Of a DNA stretch of 41,965 bases, positions 34,854 to 41,965 are shown in pieces. Position 1 is the stretch's first letter. Each line of letters opens with the position of its first letter. Where the stretch lies: NCBI GenBank assembly GCA_910579115.1, contig CAJTSO010000014.1, forward strand, positions 3,203 to 45,167, in the 5' to 3' direction. Below the pieces are notes generated by a model. The model was not told the DNA's origin, made no database searches, and was given only the letters and a program-made list of their open reading frames with translations. Both the position numbers and the translations under genes were made by a program. This DNA comes from an uncultured Selenomonadaceae bacterium. GTDB taxonomy: Bacteria; Bacillota; Negativicutes; Selenomonadales; Selenomonadaceae.

Positions 34854-35848
34854 AATTTAATCAAGTCGTCTTCCCTGTAATCCCTGTCGGCAGTTTTTCC
34901 TAATACATCGCGCCATTTCATTGGCGATATTCCAGTCCCGGGTCTCTTCGTGGTGATATTTTCCCCGGTAAAAATATCGCCTTTTTTTATTGCCTTTAGC
35001 GCCACTATGCTCTTTCTTGCTATCGTCAGATTATCTTTTTCAGATTCTGTAACCTGCTTTACTCCATCGCCCATTGCCTTTTCAATGTTGCGGATGGCCT
35101 CGACCATTGCTTTCAGCTCCGCAGGCTCGAGACTTGCTTTATGGTCAGGGCCCGGCATATTTTTATCCAGAGTGAAGTGCTTCTCTATGACTGCTGCCCC
35201 CATTGCAGCCGCGGCTATTGGAACCTCAATTCCCTTTGTGTGGTCAGAATACCCGATTTCCAGCCCCGTTGCCTTACGCATGGTATCCATGGCCCTCAGG
35301 TTTACGTCCTCGTATGGGGTTGGATATTGTGTAGTGCAGTGAAGCAGCTTTATTGCCCCTGCGCCATTTTCCCGCAGTACTGATACGGCCTCCAGGATTT
35401 CCCTCATCTCGCACATCCCGGTAGACATAATTACCGGCTTTCCTGTACGGGCTATTTTTACAAGATACGGATAGTTCGTTATTTCCCCGGATGGTATCTT
35501 CCAAAAGGGCATTTCCAGCCCATTCAGAAAATCTATACTTTCAAAGTCAAAGGGCGTCGAACAGAATGCTATTCCCCTGCCCCTGCAATAATTACAAAGC
35601 TCAACAAAGTTACCTTCAGTCAAGGCCAGCCTTCTCAGCATACTTTGCTGGCTTTCTTCCTTTGCTGTGGTCATTTTCTGGTACTCAGCCTTTTCTGCTG
35701 AATCAGTAACCACCATCTGCGGATTGAATGTCTGGAACTTCACCACATCCGCTCCGGCATTTTTTGCTTCATCTACCAGCCTGAACGCCAGTCCCAGATC
35801 CCCGTTGTGATTTACTCCAGCCTCGGCAATTATCAACACCCTGTTCAT
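34850..35848 (-). CDS. legI: Legionaminic-acid synthase (NeuB family)
   Basis: 332 aa from ATG 35848, with AGGAG 6 nt upstream and 2 nt after the previous stop; longer frames reach back into the acetyltransferase gene and are not used. It condenses the 2,4-diacetamido sugar with phosphoenolpyruvate. Marks: LIIAEAGVNHNGD, DVVKFQTF, FCSTPFDFESIDFL, EKHFTLDKNMPGPDHKASL and a C-terminal SAF (antifreeze-like) domain (SIVALKAIKKGDIFTGENI). Pseudaminate synthase is excluded mainly by the partner genes. It is coupled to legG. Confidence 0.9.
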   Translation of the reverse strand: MNRVLIIAEAGVNHNGDLGLAFRLVDEAKNAGADVVKFQTFNPQMVVTDSAEKAEYQKMTTAKEESQQSMLRRLALTEGNFVELCNYCRGRGIAFCSTPFDFESIDFLNGLEMPFWKIPSGEITNYPYLVKIARTGKPVIMSTGMCEMREILEAVSVLRENGAGAIKLLHCTTQYPTPYEDVNLRAMDTMRKATGLEIGYSDHTKGIEVPIAAAAMGAAVIEKHFTLDKNMPGPDHKASLEPAELKAMVEAIRNIEKAMGDGVKQVTESEKDNLTIARKSIVALKAIKKGDIFTGENITTKRPGTGISPMKWRDVLGKTADRDYREDDLIKL

Positions 35849-35850
35849 CA

Positions 35851-36483
35851 CTAACTCCTCTTTGCCGCCACGCCTACGACCTGTTCTCCAGCCGGCACAG
35901 CCTTTACCACTACGCTTCCCGCTCCAACGATAGCATCGTTTCCTATCGTTACACATTGAATTATCGTAGCGTTTGCCCCTATCAGCGTTCTGCTCCCAAC
36001 CTTTGTCTGCCCGCAAACCACGGCTCCAACCGCAACGTGAGAGAAATCGCCAATACTGCATTCATGCTCAACTATAGCCCCGGAGTTAATTATGCACATT
36101 TTTCCAATCACCGCGTCAGCATTGACAATCGCCCCTCTGCCTACATACGTTCCTTCACCTGTTACAGCGCTTTGCGCTACCACGGCGGTATCATCGATAA
36201 TCACCGGAAGCTCATACCCCAGCTCCTTCAGCTGCTTGTATATATTTTCTCTTAACGCCGATCTCCCTAAAAATCCTATACCCACAACCGCCGCCGATAT
36301 TCCCCTGGCAAAGAGCTTCGGCAAATCATCGTCATGGGCGCTGACCCGGTATCCTCTGTATATTTCTGTTCCTATGTCTTCCGGCGCCACTATGCCGCAG
36401 ATTTCATAGACACCCTGCCTCTCAATTGTGTCAATAACCGTTTTTGCATGGCCGCCGGCGCCAACTATTATCAGCTTTTCCAT
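35851..36483 (-). CDS. legH: NeuD/PglD-type sugar acetyltransferase (probable LegH)
   Basis: 210 aa. The N-terminal Rossmann part has LIIVGAGGHAKTVIDTI; the C-terminal half is a left-handed beta-helix (GTYVGRGAIVNADAVIG, NSGAIVEHECSIGDFSHV with the catalytic His, GANATIIQCVTIG). In this setting it should acetylate the 4-amino group made by legC. It stands between legC and legI in the normal pathway order. A NeuD-type O-acetyltransferase is the alternative. Confidence 0.83.
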   Translation of the reverse strand: MEKLIIVGAGGHAKTVIDTIERQGVYEICGIVAPEDIGTEIYRGYRVSAHDDDLPKLFARGISAAVVGIGFLGRSALRENIYKQLKELGYELPVIIDDTAVVAQSAVTGEGTYVGRGAIVNADAVIGKMCIINSGAIVEHECSIGDFSHVAVGAVVCGQTKVGSRTLIGANATIIQCVTIGNDAIVGAGSVVVKAVPAGEQVVGVAAKRS

Positions 36484-36503
36484 TTCCCAGCTCCCGGCGC
36501 GTT

Positions 36504-37685
36504 CTACACCGCCATTTTCTCTATAGCATCCTTTATCTTACCGGCAGCGTAACACACGTCATCCTCCGTAAGCTGAGTGCTGCAAGGTATATTCAATATC
36601 CGCTCGCTGTAGAATTTCGCTTTCTCTATCTTATACGCCAACGCCTCCCGATAGGGCTTCTGTTCATGTATCAAGCCCCAAACGGCCCGGGTCTGAATTC
36701 CTTCGGCTTCAAGCCCTGTAATGATTGTCCTCATGCCGCAGGCAAGCTTTTCCATCGGTATTTCCAGGGAGAAAAACCACTTGTTGGAATATACCCTCTC
36801 TCTAAAAGCAAGCAGCTTACCATATTCATAGTTCTCAAACAGCTCTTTATATTTGCCGTACAATCTATGCTTCGTTTCAATAAAGCCCGGTAATTCCTCC
36901 AACTGAGCTACGCCCAGCGCTGCCTGCAGGTTCGTCATTCGATAGTTATACCCGATTTCATCGTGTACATAGTAATGGGGGTCGGTCTTTGCCTGGGTAG
37001 AGAGGAACCGGATATGTTCTACCATTTGTTCGCTCTTCGCCATTACGGCTCCGCCGCCGCCAGTCGTGATAATTTTATTGCCATTAAAGGAATACGCTCC
37101 GAAATCCCCGATAGTACCCGCATATCTGCCGGCATATTTTCCCTCGGTATAACGAGTGCCCAATGCTTCGGTGGCGTCTTCAACCACCTTCAGGCTATAC
37201 CGTCCGGCCGTGTCCATTATGCTTTCCATGTCAGCCATGTTGCCAAACACGTGAACGACAATAACCGCCTTTATATGCTTACCGCTTTGATTATGAATGA
37301 GCTTATCCCCGTCTACGCGGCATTCCTCCCGGCAAAATTCCTCCAGCTTCATCGGGTCCATGCAGAGGGAGTCATCGCAATCCATGAAAACCGGTTCGGC
37401 AAACTGATACCTTACGGGATTTACCGCCGCAATAAAGGTAAGCGTGGGAACAATGACCATATCGCCGGGCATTACCCCGCACTCCAGCAGGGCCAGGTGT
37501 AATGCCGCAGTCCCGCTCTGACAGGCCGCGAGCCTGTGACAGTTCATATACCTCCCGAGATTTTGCTCCAGAGAAGTGATATACGCGCCGCCAGTGGAAA
37601 CCCACCCCTGTTCTATCGCGTCCGTAATATATTTCTTTTCATTGCCTGCAAAGTTGGGAATTGACAAGGGAATAAATCGTGACAT
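36504..37685 (-). CDS. legC: PLP-dependent aminotransferase (LegC family)
   Basis: 393 aa of the DegT/DnrJ/EryC1 type. It aminates C4 of the keto sugar from legB. Marks: GWVSTGGAY, CQSGTAALHLALL, VVEDATEALGTRY and the PLP lysine in FGAYSFNGNKIITTGGGG. Y-N-Y-R-M-T-N-L-Q-A-A follows as usual. It lies 37 nt after legB and before the acetyltransferase, matching the legionaminate order. Confidence 0.92.
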   Translation of the reverse strand: MSRFIPLSIPNFAGNEKKYITDAIEQGWVSTGGAYITSLEQNLGRYMNCHRLAACQSGTAALHLALLECGVMPGDMVIVPTLTFIAAVNPVRYQFAEPVFMDCDDSLCMDPMKLEEFCREECRVDGDKLIHNQSGKHIKAVIVVHVFGNMADMESIMDTAGRYSLKVVEDATEALGTRYTEGKYAGRYAGTIGDFGAYSFNGNKIITTGGGGAVMAKSEQMVEHIRFLSTQAKTDPHYYVHDEIGYNYRMTNLQAALGVAQLEELPGFIETKHRLYGKYKELFENYEYGKLLAFRERVYSNKWFFSLEIPMEKLACGMRTIITGLEAEGIQTRAVWGLIHEQKPYREALAYKIEKAKFYSERILNIPCSTQLTEDDVCYAAGKIKDAIEKMAV

Positions 37686-37722
37686 GACTCTGTTCCTCTT
37701 TCCGTATCGTGGTAAAAGTGTT

Positions 37723-38931
37723 TTACATTTTGCCGTCCAAGGATTTGCCTGTCTCTATGTGGTCGAAGTTTGGCAGGTACTCTCCAATTATTCTGACAAT
37801 ATCTGCCTTTGTTGATTCATCACCGGCAAAAGCCGCGTTGAGCTTATCCAGCAGCACCGCCATTTTCTTCCGGTCGCAAATCTGTTTATCGGTAATCACT
37901 CCCAGCGATTTGAACCGGGACATATCTACCGTTTCATTGTCAGTGTAAAACTCTTCGTATTGTTTTTCTCCTGATGTATCTGATTTCTCATAATGAACCG
38001 GATACTGTTTACTTCCTGACTTGAGATTTGCAGCCCTGTCTATCGCCTCCTCATCGGAAGAGCATTCCAGGACCTCGTATCCGCACTCATGGAGCAAATT
38101 CGTCGCGATAGAGTCAAATGTCATCATCTGCTCCTGAACAAGCTTCGGAAAAAATATGGCTCTATTCTCCCCTAACATACAGGCCAGCATACATATCTGT
38201 CCGCTTTCCTCCATAGAGACAAAATACCTTTTCACATCAGACGGAGCGCTAAGCGGCTGAAGCTTGGCTATCCGCTGCAGAAATCCTGCCGGCAGCGAGC
38301 CGTTGGAAAACGCTACATTTGCGAATCGGGCCGTTTTTACAGGGAATTTATCAGAATAGCTGAAAATCAGGTCTTCCATAAGGCGCTTGCTGGCGCCCAT
38401 TATATTAACCGGATTTGCCGCCTTGTCCGTAGATACGCAAAAATATTCCTCCGGCGGATATTCAGCCAAAAGGTCAAGGAGGCCCCGGGCGTGGAGCACA
38501 TTATTCTGAATAAGCGCCTCTACGGAGTATATATCCTTCTCGCTGCGAACATGTTTATGCGCTGAAAAATTTCCGACAATATGGAAACCGTTATATCTGC
38601 GAAACATCTTTTGAAAAACCGGCGATGCAAAATCCATAGGGTACGTTATGTATTCATCAGGTACAAACATTCCCTTTGTGCTGCGAAGATCGCGAGTCAG
38701 CTCCGCCAGAGCGTTTTCATTTATATCTACCACAACAAGCGATGAAGGCTTGAAGGGCAAAATCGCTTTTATAAATGAACTGCCAATACTTCCCGCTCCT
38801 CCAATGACCAGGACTTTTTTATTCAAAATCCTGCCCGATAACGTATCTCTGTTCGCACAGATATCCTCCCCAAACATACTTTTTTCACGTTTTGTCACAT
38901 ACCTGCCTACAAAAAAATCAACATTTACCAC
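37723..38931 (-). CDS. legB: NDP-sugar 4,6-dehydratase (LegB, FlaA1/CapD-like)
   Basis: 402 aa from GTG 38931, 9 nt after GGGAG. The fold begins VLVIGGAGSIGSSFIKAIL. The active-site region STDKAANPVNIMGASKR has Ser, Met and Lys where classic SDRs have Ser, Tyr and Lys, as in FlaA1/PseB-like dehydratases. FSAHKHVRSEKD is another family segment. It gives the 4-keto-6-deoxy sugar used by legC. It follows the ThDP enzyme after 34 nt. In Campylobacter the substrate is GDP-linked; here the nucleotide is inferred from the PtmE-like gene. Confidence 0.88.
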   Translation of the reverse strand: MVNVDFFVGRYVTKREKSMFGEDICANRDTLSGRILNKKVLVIGGAGSIGSSFIKAILPFKPSSLVVVDINENALAELTRDLRSTKGMFVPDEYITYPMDFASPVFQKMFRRYNGFHIVGNFSAHKHVRSEKDIYSVEALIQNNVLHARGLLDLLAEYPPEEYFCVSTDKAANPVNIMGASKRLMEDLIFSYSDKFPVKTARFANVAFSNGSLPAGFLQRIAKLQPLSAPSDVKRYFVSMEESGQICMLACMLGENRAIFFPKLVQEQMMTFDSIATNLLHECGYEVLECSSDEEAIDRAANLKSGSKQYPVHYEKSDTSGEKQYEEFYTDNETVDMSRFKSLGVITDKQICDRKKMAVLLDKLNAAFAGDESTKADIVRIIGEYLPNFDHIETGKSLDGKM

Positions 38932-38965
38932 GCTTCTGCACTCCCATATTTACCGCGCCAAAATA

Positions 38966-40753
38966 CTATTTCCATTTCCCCGGCTCGTAGTACCTGTACT
39001 TTTCAAAAATTTCCGGTGGAAGCGGCGGCGCCAATTCATCTAAAGGCGCGGACACTATTTCGCCGCTTTCCAACTGTTTGCTCGTCGTCTTAAAGGCCGG
39101 GCCCTGGGTTGAGTCTTCCTCCAGCTCACAGATTCCATACCCCGGCGCGTTCAGGAAGTCCATTAACTGCTCCTTAACTTCCTTCATGGTTTTCAATTTA
39201 ATGTGCGGAATATTATACGCTTCGGCAATTTTTCCGAAATCAGGGCAATCCAGCCCTGATTCCGGAGTACAACCGGTCAACCGCCCGTCAAAAAAGTTCT
39301 GTTGAGTACGGACGATTCCCATGTATCCATTGTTATTATAAATAATAATCTTCAGGGGAATATTATTGCAAACCACCGTCTGCAGCTCCTGGAGGTTCAT
39401 CTGCACACTGCCGTCACCCGTGAGGCAAATTACAGGTTTTCCGGAAGCAATCTCTGCCCCCATGGCGGCCGGCAGATCCCAGCCCATGCTGCCGCAGTTC
39501 AGGTTACTGAACAATCGCTGCCCTTCCTTCGTAGTGCCGCAGTGCAGAGCCATTACCGCTCCGGAGCTGTTCCCTGTAACCACAATGCCATCCACGGATA
39601 AATTCTCCATCAGATAGTACGCAAAAGCATACGGATTCACCCCGCTGCCCGAGCTTTCATTTGGCACTATGGGAAATTCGTTTTTCAAAATCCCTGCATA
39701 TTCGAGCCACTCAGCTTTGGGCTCCAGAAATTCCGGAATATTCTCATTCATGATGGTCAGGACTTCTCTGAGATCTCCGACAACGGGCAAATCTATCCTG
39801 AGGGTCTCTTTTTTCAGTTCTTCTTCATCTATGTCAATCATTATTTTACAGGCGTCCGGGGCAAATTCTTCGTAATTAAAACCGATCTGTTTTAACGACC
39901 CCCTGCATCCCATCATAAGAATAACATCCGCGTTCTGAACCAAAAAATTCCCGCATCTTCCTCCTGCAACGCCGAAGTTTCCGTAATACAGGGCGTGATT
40001 AACCGGCATAAGATCAGCAAAGCAGGTTGCTGCCAAAACCGGAATATTCAATCTGTCAACCAATTTTCTGAACACATCGTACGCCCCGGAACGGCGAATA
40101 GACGCGCCGGCTAAAATCAATGGTTTTTTCGCGTCTCTCAGCTTCTTAAATATCTCTTCTATTTGTCCATTGTCTGCAATTTTTTCTTTTGGAGCGGTAT
40201 ATCCCTTCAAATTCCCGGTTTCGATTGTTGCGCCCTGAATATTTAACGGCACGTCTACCCAAACAGGCCCTCGCCTGCCCGCTGTCGCAAGGTAATACGC
40301 CTTTTCCAGGACCTGACGGACCTCTGACGCATCCTTTATCATATACGCATATTTTGTCATTGGTTCAACCGAACGGACAATGTAATATTCCTGTTCGCCG
40401 AACTGTCGCAGATTTAATCCCGAATTTTCAACCGTCGTGCCATACCTTACCTGCCCGGAAATGACAATCACAGGTATATTATCCTGCCAGGCGCCTAATA
40501 CTCCCGTAAGCGCGTTTGTTCCACCAGGCCCGGTAGTTACGCAAACGGCAGCCGGCGCTTCCTTTATCCTGGCGTATCCTTCCGCTGCCATTGCACAGGC
40601 TTGTTCATGGTGATTGTGTATTACTCGCAGCCTGTCGCATTTTCCAAAGGCATCATTCAGATGCATTGCTCCGCCGCCTACTACCGTGAAAACAGTGTCT
40701 ATTCCCCTTGACACCAGAAAATCCGCTATATAATCAGCCACCCGCTGTTTCAC
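38966..40753 (-). CDS. ThDP-dependent enzyme, acetolactate-synthase-like (YerE-type candidate)
   Basis: 595 aa from GTG 40753, 9 nt after GAGG. The three-domain AHAS fold is complete: VVGGGAMHLNDAF and HHEQACAMAAEGYAR (catalytic Glu), VTTGPGGTNALTGVLGAW, and the cofactor motif LTGDGSVQMNLQELQTV with IIIYNNNGYMGIVR. Branched amino-acid synthesis is unlikely in this setting and no small subunit is present. In Yersinia, YerE adds a two-carbon acetyl unit to CDP-3,6-dideoxy-4-ketoglucose. Its position 11 nt after rfbF makes the same kind of branching reaction a good guess, though family reading alone cannot prove it. Confidence 0.8.
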   Translation of the reverse strand: MKQRVADYIADFLVSRGIDTVFTVVGGGAMHLNDAFGKCDRLRVIHNHHEQACAMAAEGYARIKEAPAAVCVTTGPGGTNALTGVLGAWQDNIPVIVISGQVRYGTTVENSGLNLRQFGEQEYYIVRSVEPMTKYAYMIKDASEVRQVLEKAYYLATAGRRGPVWVDVPLNIQGATIETGNLKGYTAPKEKIADNGQIEEIFKKLRDAKKPLILAGASIRRSGAYDVFRKLVDRLNIPVLAATCFADLMPVNHALYYGNFGVAGGRCGNFLVQNADVILMMGCRGSLKQIGFNYEEFAPDACKIMIDIDEEELKKETLRIDLPVVGDLREVLTIMNENIPEFLEPKAEWLEYAGILKNEFPIVPNESSGSGVNPYAFAYYLMENLSVDGIVVTGNSSGAVMALHCGTTKEGQRLFSNLNCGSMGWDLPAAMGAEIASGKPVICLTGDGSVQMNLQELQTVVCNNIPLKIIIYNNNGYMGIVRTQQNFFDGRLTGCTPESGLDCPDFGKIAEAYNIPHIKLKTMKEVKEQLMDFLNAPGYGICELEEDSTQGPAFKTTSKQLESGEIVSAPLDELAPPLPPEIFEKYRYYEPGKWK

Positions 40754-40764
40754 TATTATCTACC

Positions 40765-41550
40765 TCACTGTGCCCAAATTTTCCAGGAAGCGCGGCCTGT
40801 CCTCCACAATTTTTCCAATATCTGTTTTTCCCTGAGATTGTCCATGCATTGCCAGAAGCCGTCGTGCTGATAGCTCATAAGCTGTTCATTGGCGGCTAAC
40901 CTTTCCAGGGGCGCTGCCTCAAATACAGTATCGTCGCCTTTTATATATTCTAATACCTCCGGCTCCAACACCATGTATCCGGCATTTATCAGAGCGCCGT
41001 CACCGATAGATTTCTCCCGGAAAGCCCTTACGCTGTTATCATCGGCGATATCCAACACGCCCTTCTGCTGTTTCTGCCGGACGGTCGTAAGGGTGGCCAG
41101 CTTGCCGTGCTGCCGGTGGAAGGCCAGCAAATCCGAAATATTGACGTCGCACACCCCATCGCCGTAGGTCATCATAAAGGTTTCATCATCGATATATTTT
41201 GCGACCCTTTTTATCCGGCCGCCGGTCATAGTTCCCTCTCCGGTATCCACCACCGTTACCTTCCAGGGCTCGGCGTGCCGGTCATGGATGATCATCCTGC
41301 GATCATTGTCCTGGGTAAAATCAAAGGTAATATCCGACGTGTGCAGGAAATAATCCGCAAACCATTCCTTTATCATGTGCTGCTTATAGCCGGCACAGAT
41401 AATAAACTCATTAAATCCGTAGTGGCTGTATTCCTTCATGATGTGCCAGAGGATGGGCATTCCGCCAATCTCCACCATGGGCTTGGGTCTCGCTTCTGAC
41501 TCTTCCATTATACGGGTTCCCAGGCCGCCGGCCAGCAGTACTACTTTCAT
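40765..41550 (-). CDS. rfbF: Glucose-1-phosphate cytidylyltransferase
   Basis: 261 aa from ATG 41550 (GAGG 10 nt upstream; the frame is open further up without a site). It makes CDP-glucose, the first step of the CDP-3,6-dideoxyhexose path. Marks: VVLLAGGLGTRIMEESEARP, KPMVEIGGMPILWHIM, MMTYGDGVCDV, and GFWQCMDNLREKQIL near the end. It is the first complete gene of the island and lies after a leader with several inverted repeats. Its partners rfbG and rfbH lie about 31-34 kb downstream. Confidence 0.95.
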   Translation of the reverse strand: MKVVLLAGGLGTRIMEESEARPKPMVEIGGMPILWHIMKEYSHYGFNEFIICAGYKQHMIKEWFADYFLHTSDITFDFTQDNDRRMIIHDRHAEPWKVTVVDTGEGTMTGGRIKRVAKYIDDETFMMTYGDGVCDVNISDLLAFHRQHGKLATLTTVRQKQQKGVLDIADDNSVRAFREKSIGDGALINAGYMVLEPEVLEYIKGDDTVFEAAPLERLAANEQLMSYQHDGFWQCMDNLREKQILEKLWRTGRASWKIWAQ

Positions 41551-41583
41551 ATCCACACATCCTCGCCGTTTTTTTTCGCCATT

Positions 41584-41611
41584 GCCTGCGAAAATGCCCG
41601 CAGGCATTTTC
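41584..41611 (-). promoter_or_regulatory. Two mutually exclusive hairpins in the rfbF leader
   Basis: GCCTGCG (41584-41590) can pair with CGCAGGC (41599-41605). AAAATGCC (41591-41598, extendable by one pair) can instead pair with GGCATTTT (41603-41610). The two stems share bases and exclude each other. They lie 34 nt before the rfbF ATG. No T-run follows on the minus strand, so a simple terminator is unlikely; an RNA switch or attenuator is possible. Confidence 0.45.
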
Positions 41612-41656
41612 TTTCTATTTGCGGGTAAGGGCATACCATCTCCATCCTGTCAGCTA

Positions 41657-41676
41657 ATAGGTCGCCTGCCACCTAT
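41657..41676 (-). promoter_or_regulatory. Inverted repeat upstream of rfbF
   Basis: ATAGGT (41657-41662) and ACCTAT (41671-41676) enclose an 8-nt loop. It lies between the Rpn stop and the rfbF leader hairpins. It may be an operator or a weak RNA hairpin. No clear -35/-10 pair was recognised beside it. Confidence 0.35.
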
Positions 41677-41735
41677 CGGATTAAAGTGGAAGCACCCTTT
41701 GACCGCTATGTAAAAATTTTGTCTTTTTACTCCTG

Positions 41736-41965
41736 TTACAGCATCGCCTGTTTCCTGAATAATTCTTCGGAAAGACCGGCTCGCTTTGCCGCATCCTTGA
41801 TCGTCAATATTCCATCCCGAACCAGTTCCTTGAGCATTTCAATCTTGCCTTCAGCCTTGCCTTCAGCTTTACCTTCAGCTCTACCTTCAGCTTTACCTTC
41901 AGCCCATTTTTTATCCATTTCCAGTGCCAGCGTCATATATTCCCGCCTCCATTCTTCCCGGTTCT
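41736..41965 (-). CDS. Rpn-family (PD-(D/E)XK) recombination-promoting nuclease/transposase-like protein, C-terminal part
   Basis: The frame is open to the right edge and begins there with NREEWRREYMTLALEMD; only about 75 codons of the C-terminus are visible. The pattern AEGKAEGRAEGK, followed by a helical segment with DAAKRAGLSEELFRK, is typical of the C-terminal tail of Rpn/PDDEXK-family proteins. The catalytic domain is outside the window. A 12-bp coding repeat underlies the AEGK series. Such genes are mobile-like and abundant in Clostridia and Negativicutes. It may mark the island border. Confidence 0.78.
   Translation of the reverse strand, partial: NREEWRREYMTLALEMDKKWAEGKAEGRAEGKAEGKAEGKIEMLKELVRDGILTIKDAAKRAGLSEELFRKQAML

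Noticed and set aside
38966..40753. Acetolactate synthase for branched amino acids (ilvB)
   Set aside because: No ilvN/ilvC neighbours; it stands between rfbF and legB.

Overview
The window looks like an accessory surface-glycan or flagellin-glycosylation island from an anaerobic Firmicute. A Negativicute (Sporomusa/Selenomonas type) is my best guess. That guess rests on the gene families present (legionaminate genes, CDP-dideoxyhexose genes, heptose-type genes, DUF5672 and PF13712 glycosyltransferases, an Rpn-type nuclease), the strong AGGAGG ribosome sites and the mid-range base composition. No rRNA, tRNA, flagellin or housekeeping gene is present, so taxonomy is inference.

Almost every gene lies on the minus strand and is tightly packed, with many ATGA or GTGA stop/start overlaps. 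Reading in the direction of transcription, from high to low coordinates: the tail of an Rpn-family nuclease (41965-41736); a leader with mutually exclusive hairpins; rfbF and an acetolactate-synthase-like ThDP enzyme (41550-38966); a legionaminic-acid set legB-legC-legH-legI-legG, two Gfo/Idh oxidoreductases and a PtmE-type nucleotidyltransferase (38931-30653); a heptose-like set of SIS isomerase, SDR epimerase and a domain-swapped HldE-like kinase/nucleotidyltransferase (30626-27516); a TIGR04372-type glycosyltransferase; then a block of three SPASM-type radical SAM enzymes, a methyltransferase, an epimerase, a split transketolase and a B12-type radical SAM enzyme (25900-17170).

This run is interrupted by a plus-strand two-gene cassette with its own promoter and terminator (14796-17080). 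It encodes an ABC/OLD-like ATPase and a TOPRIM-like partner, and resembles a phage-defence module. Beyond it the minus-strand island resumes: a hexapeptide acetyltransferase, a frameshifted sugar reductase/epimerase, and four large multi-domain glycosyltransferases interleaved with rfbH and rfbG (14362-1310). An AlbA_2 (Schlafen-type) gene with an in-frame amber codon runs off the left edge.

Together the genes predict three activated sugars: a CDP-3,6-dideoxyhexose possibly carrying a two-carbon branch, a legionaminic acid, and a heptose-like NDP-sugar. A radical-SAM/transketolase block of unknown product and several glycosyltransferases complete the set. The most notable signals are poly-G tracts (11, 10 and 7 G on the coding strand) inside three sugar-pathway genes. 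One of these genes is currently out of frame at its tract, which suggests phase-variable glycan modification. Also notable are the radical-SAM/split-transketolase block itself, the inserted ATPase-TOPRIM cassette, and the swapped domain order of the HldE-like protein.
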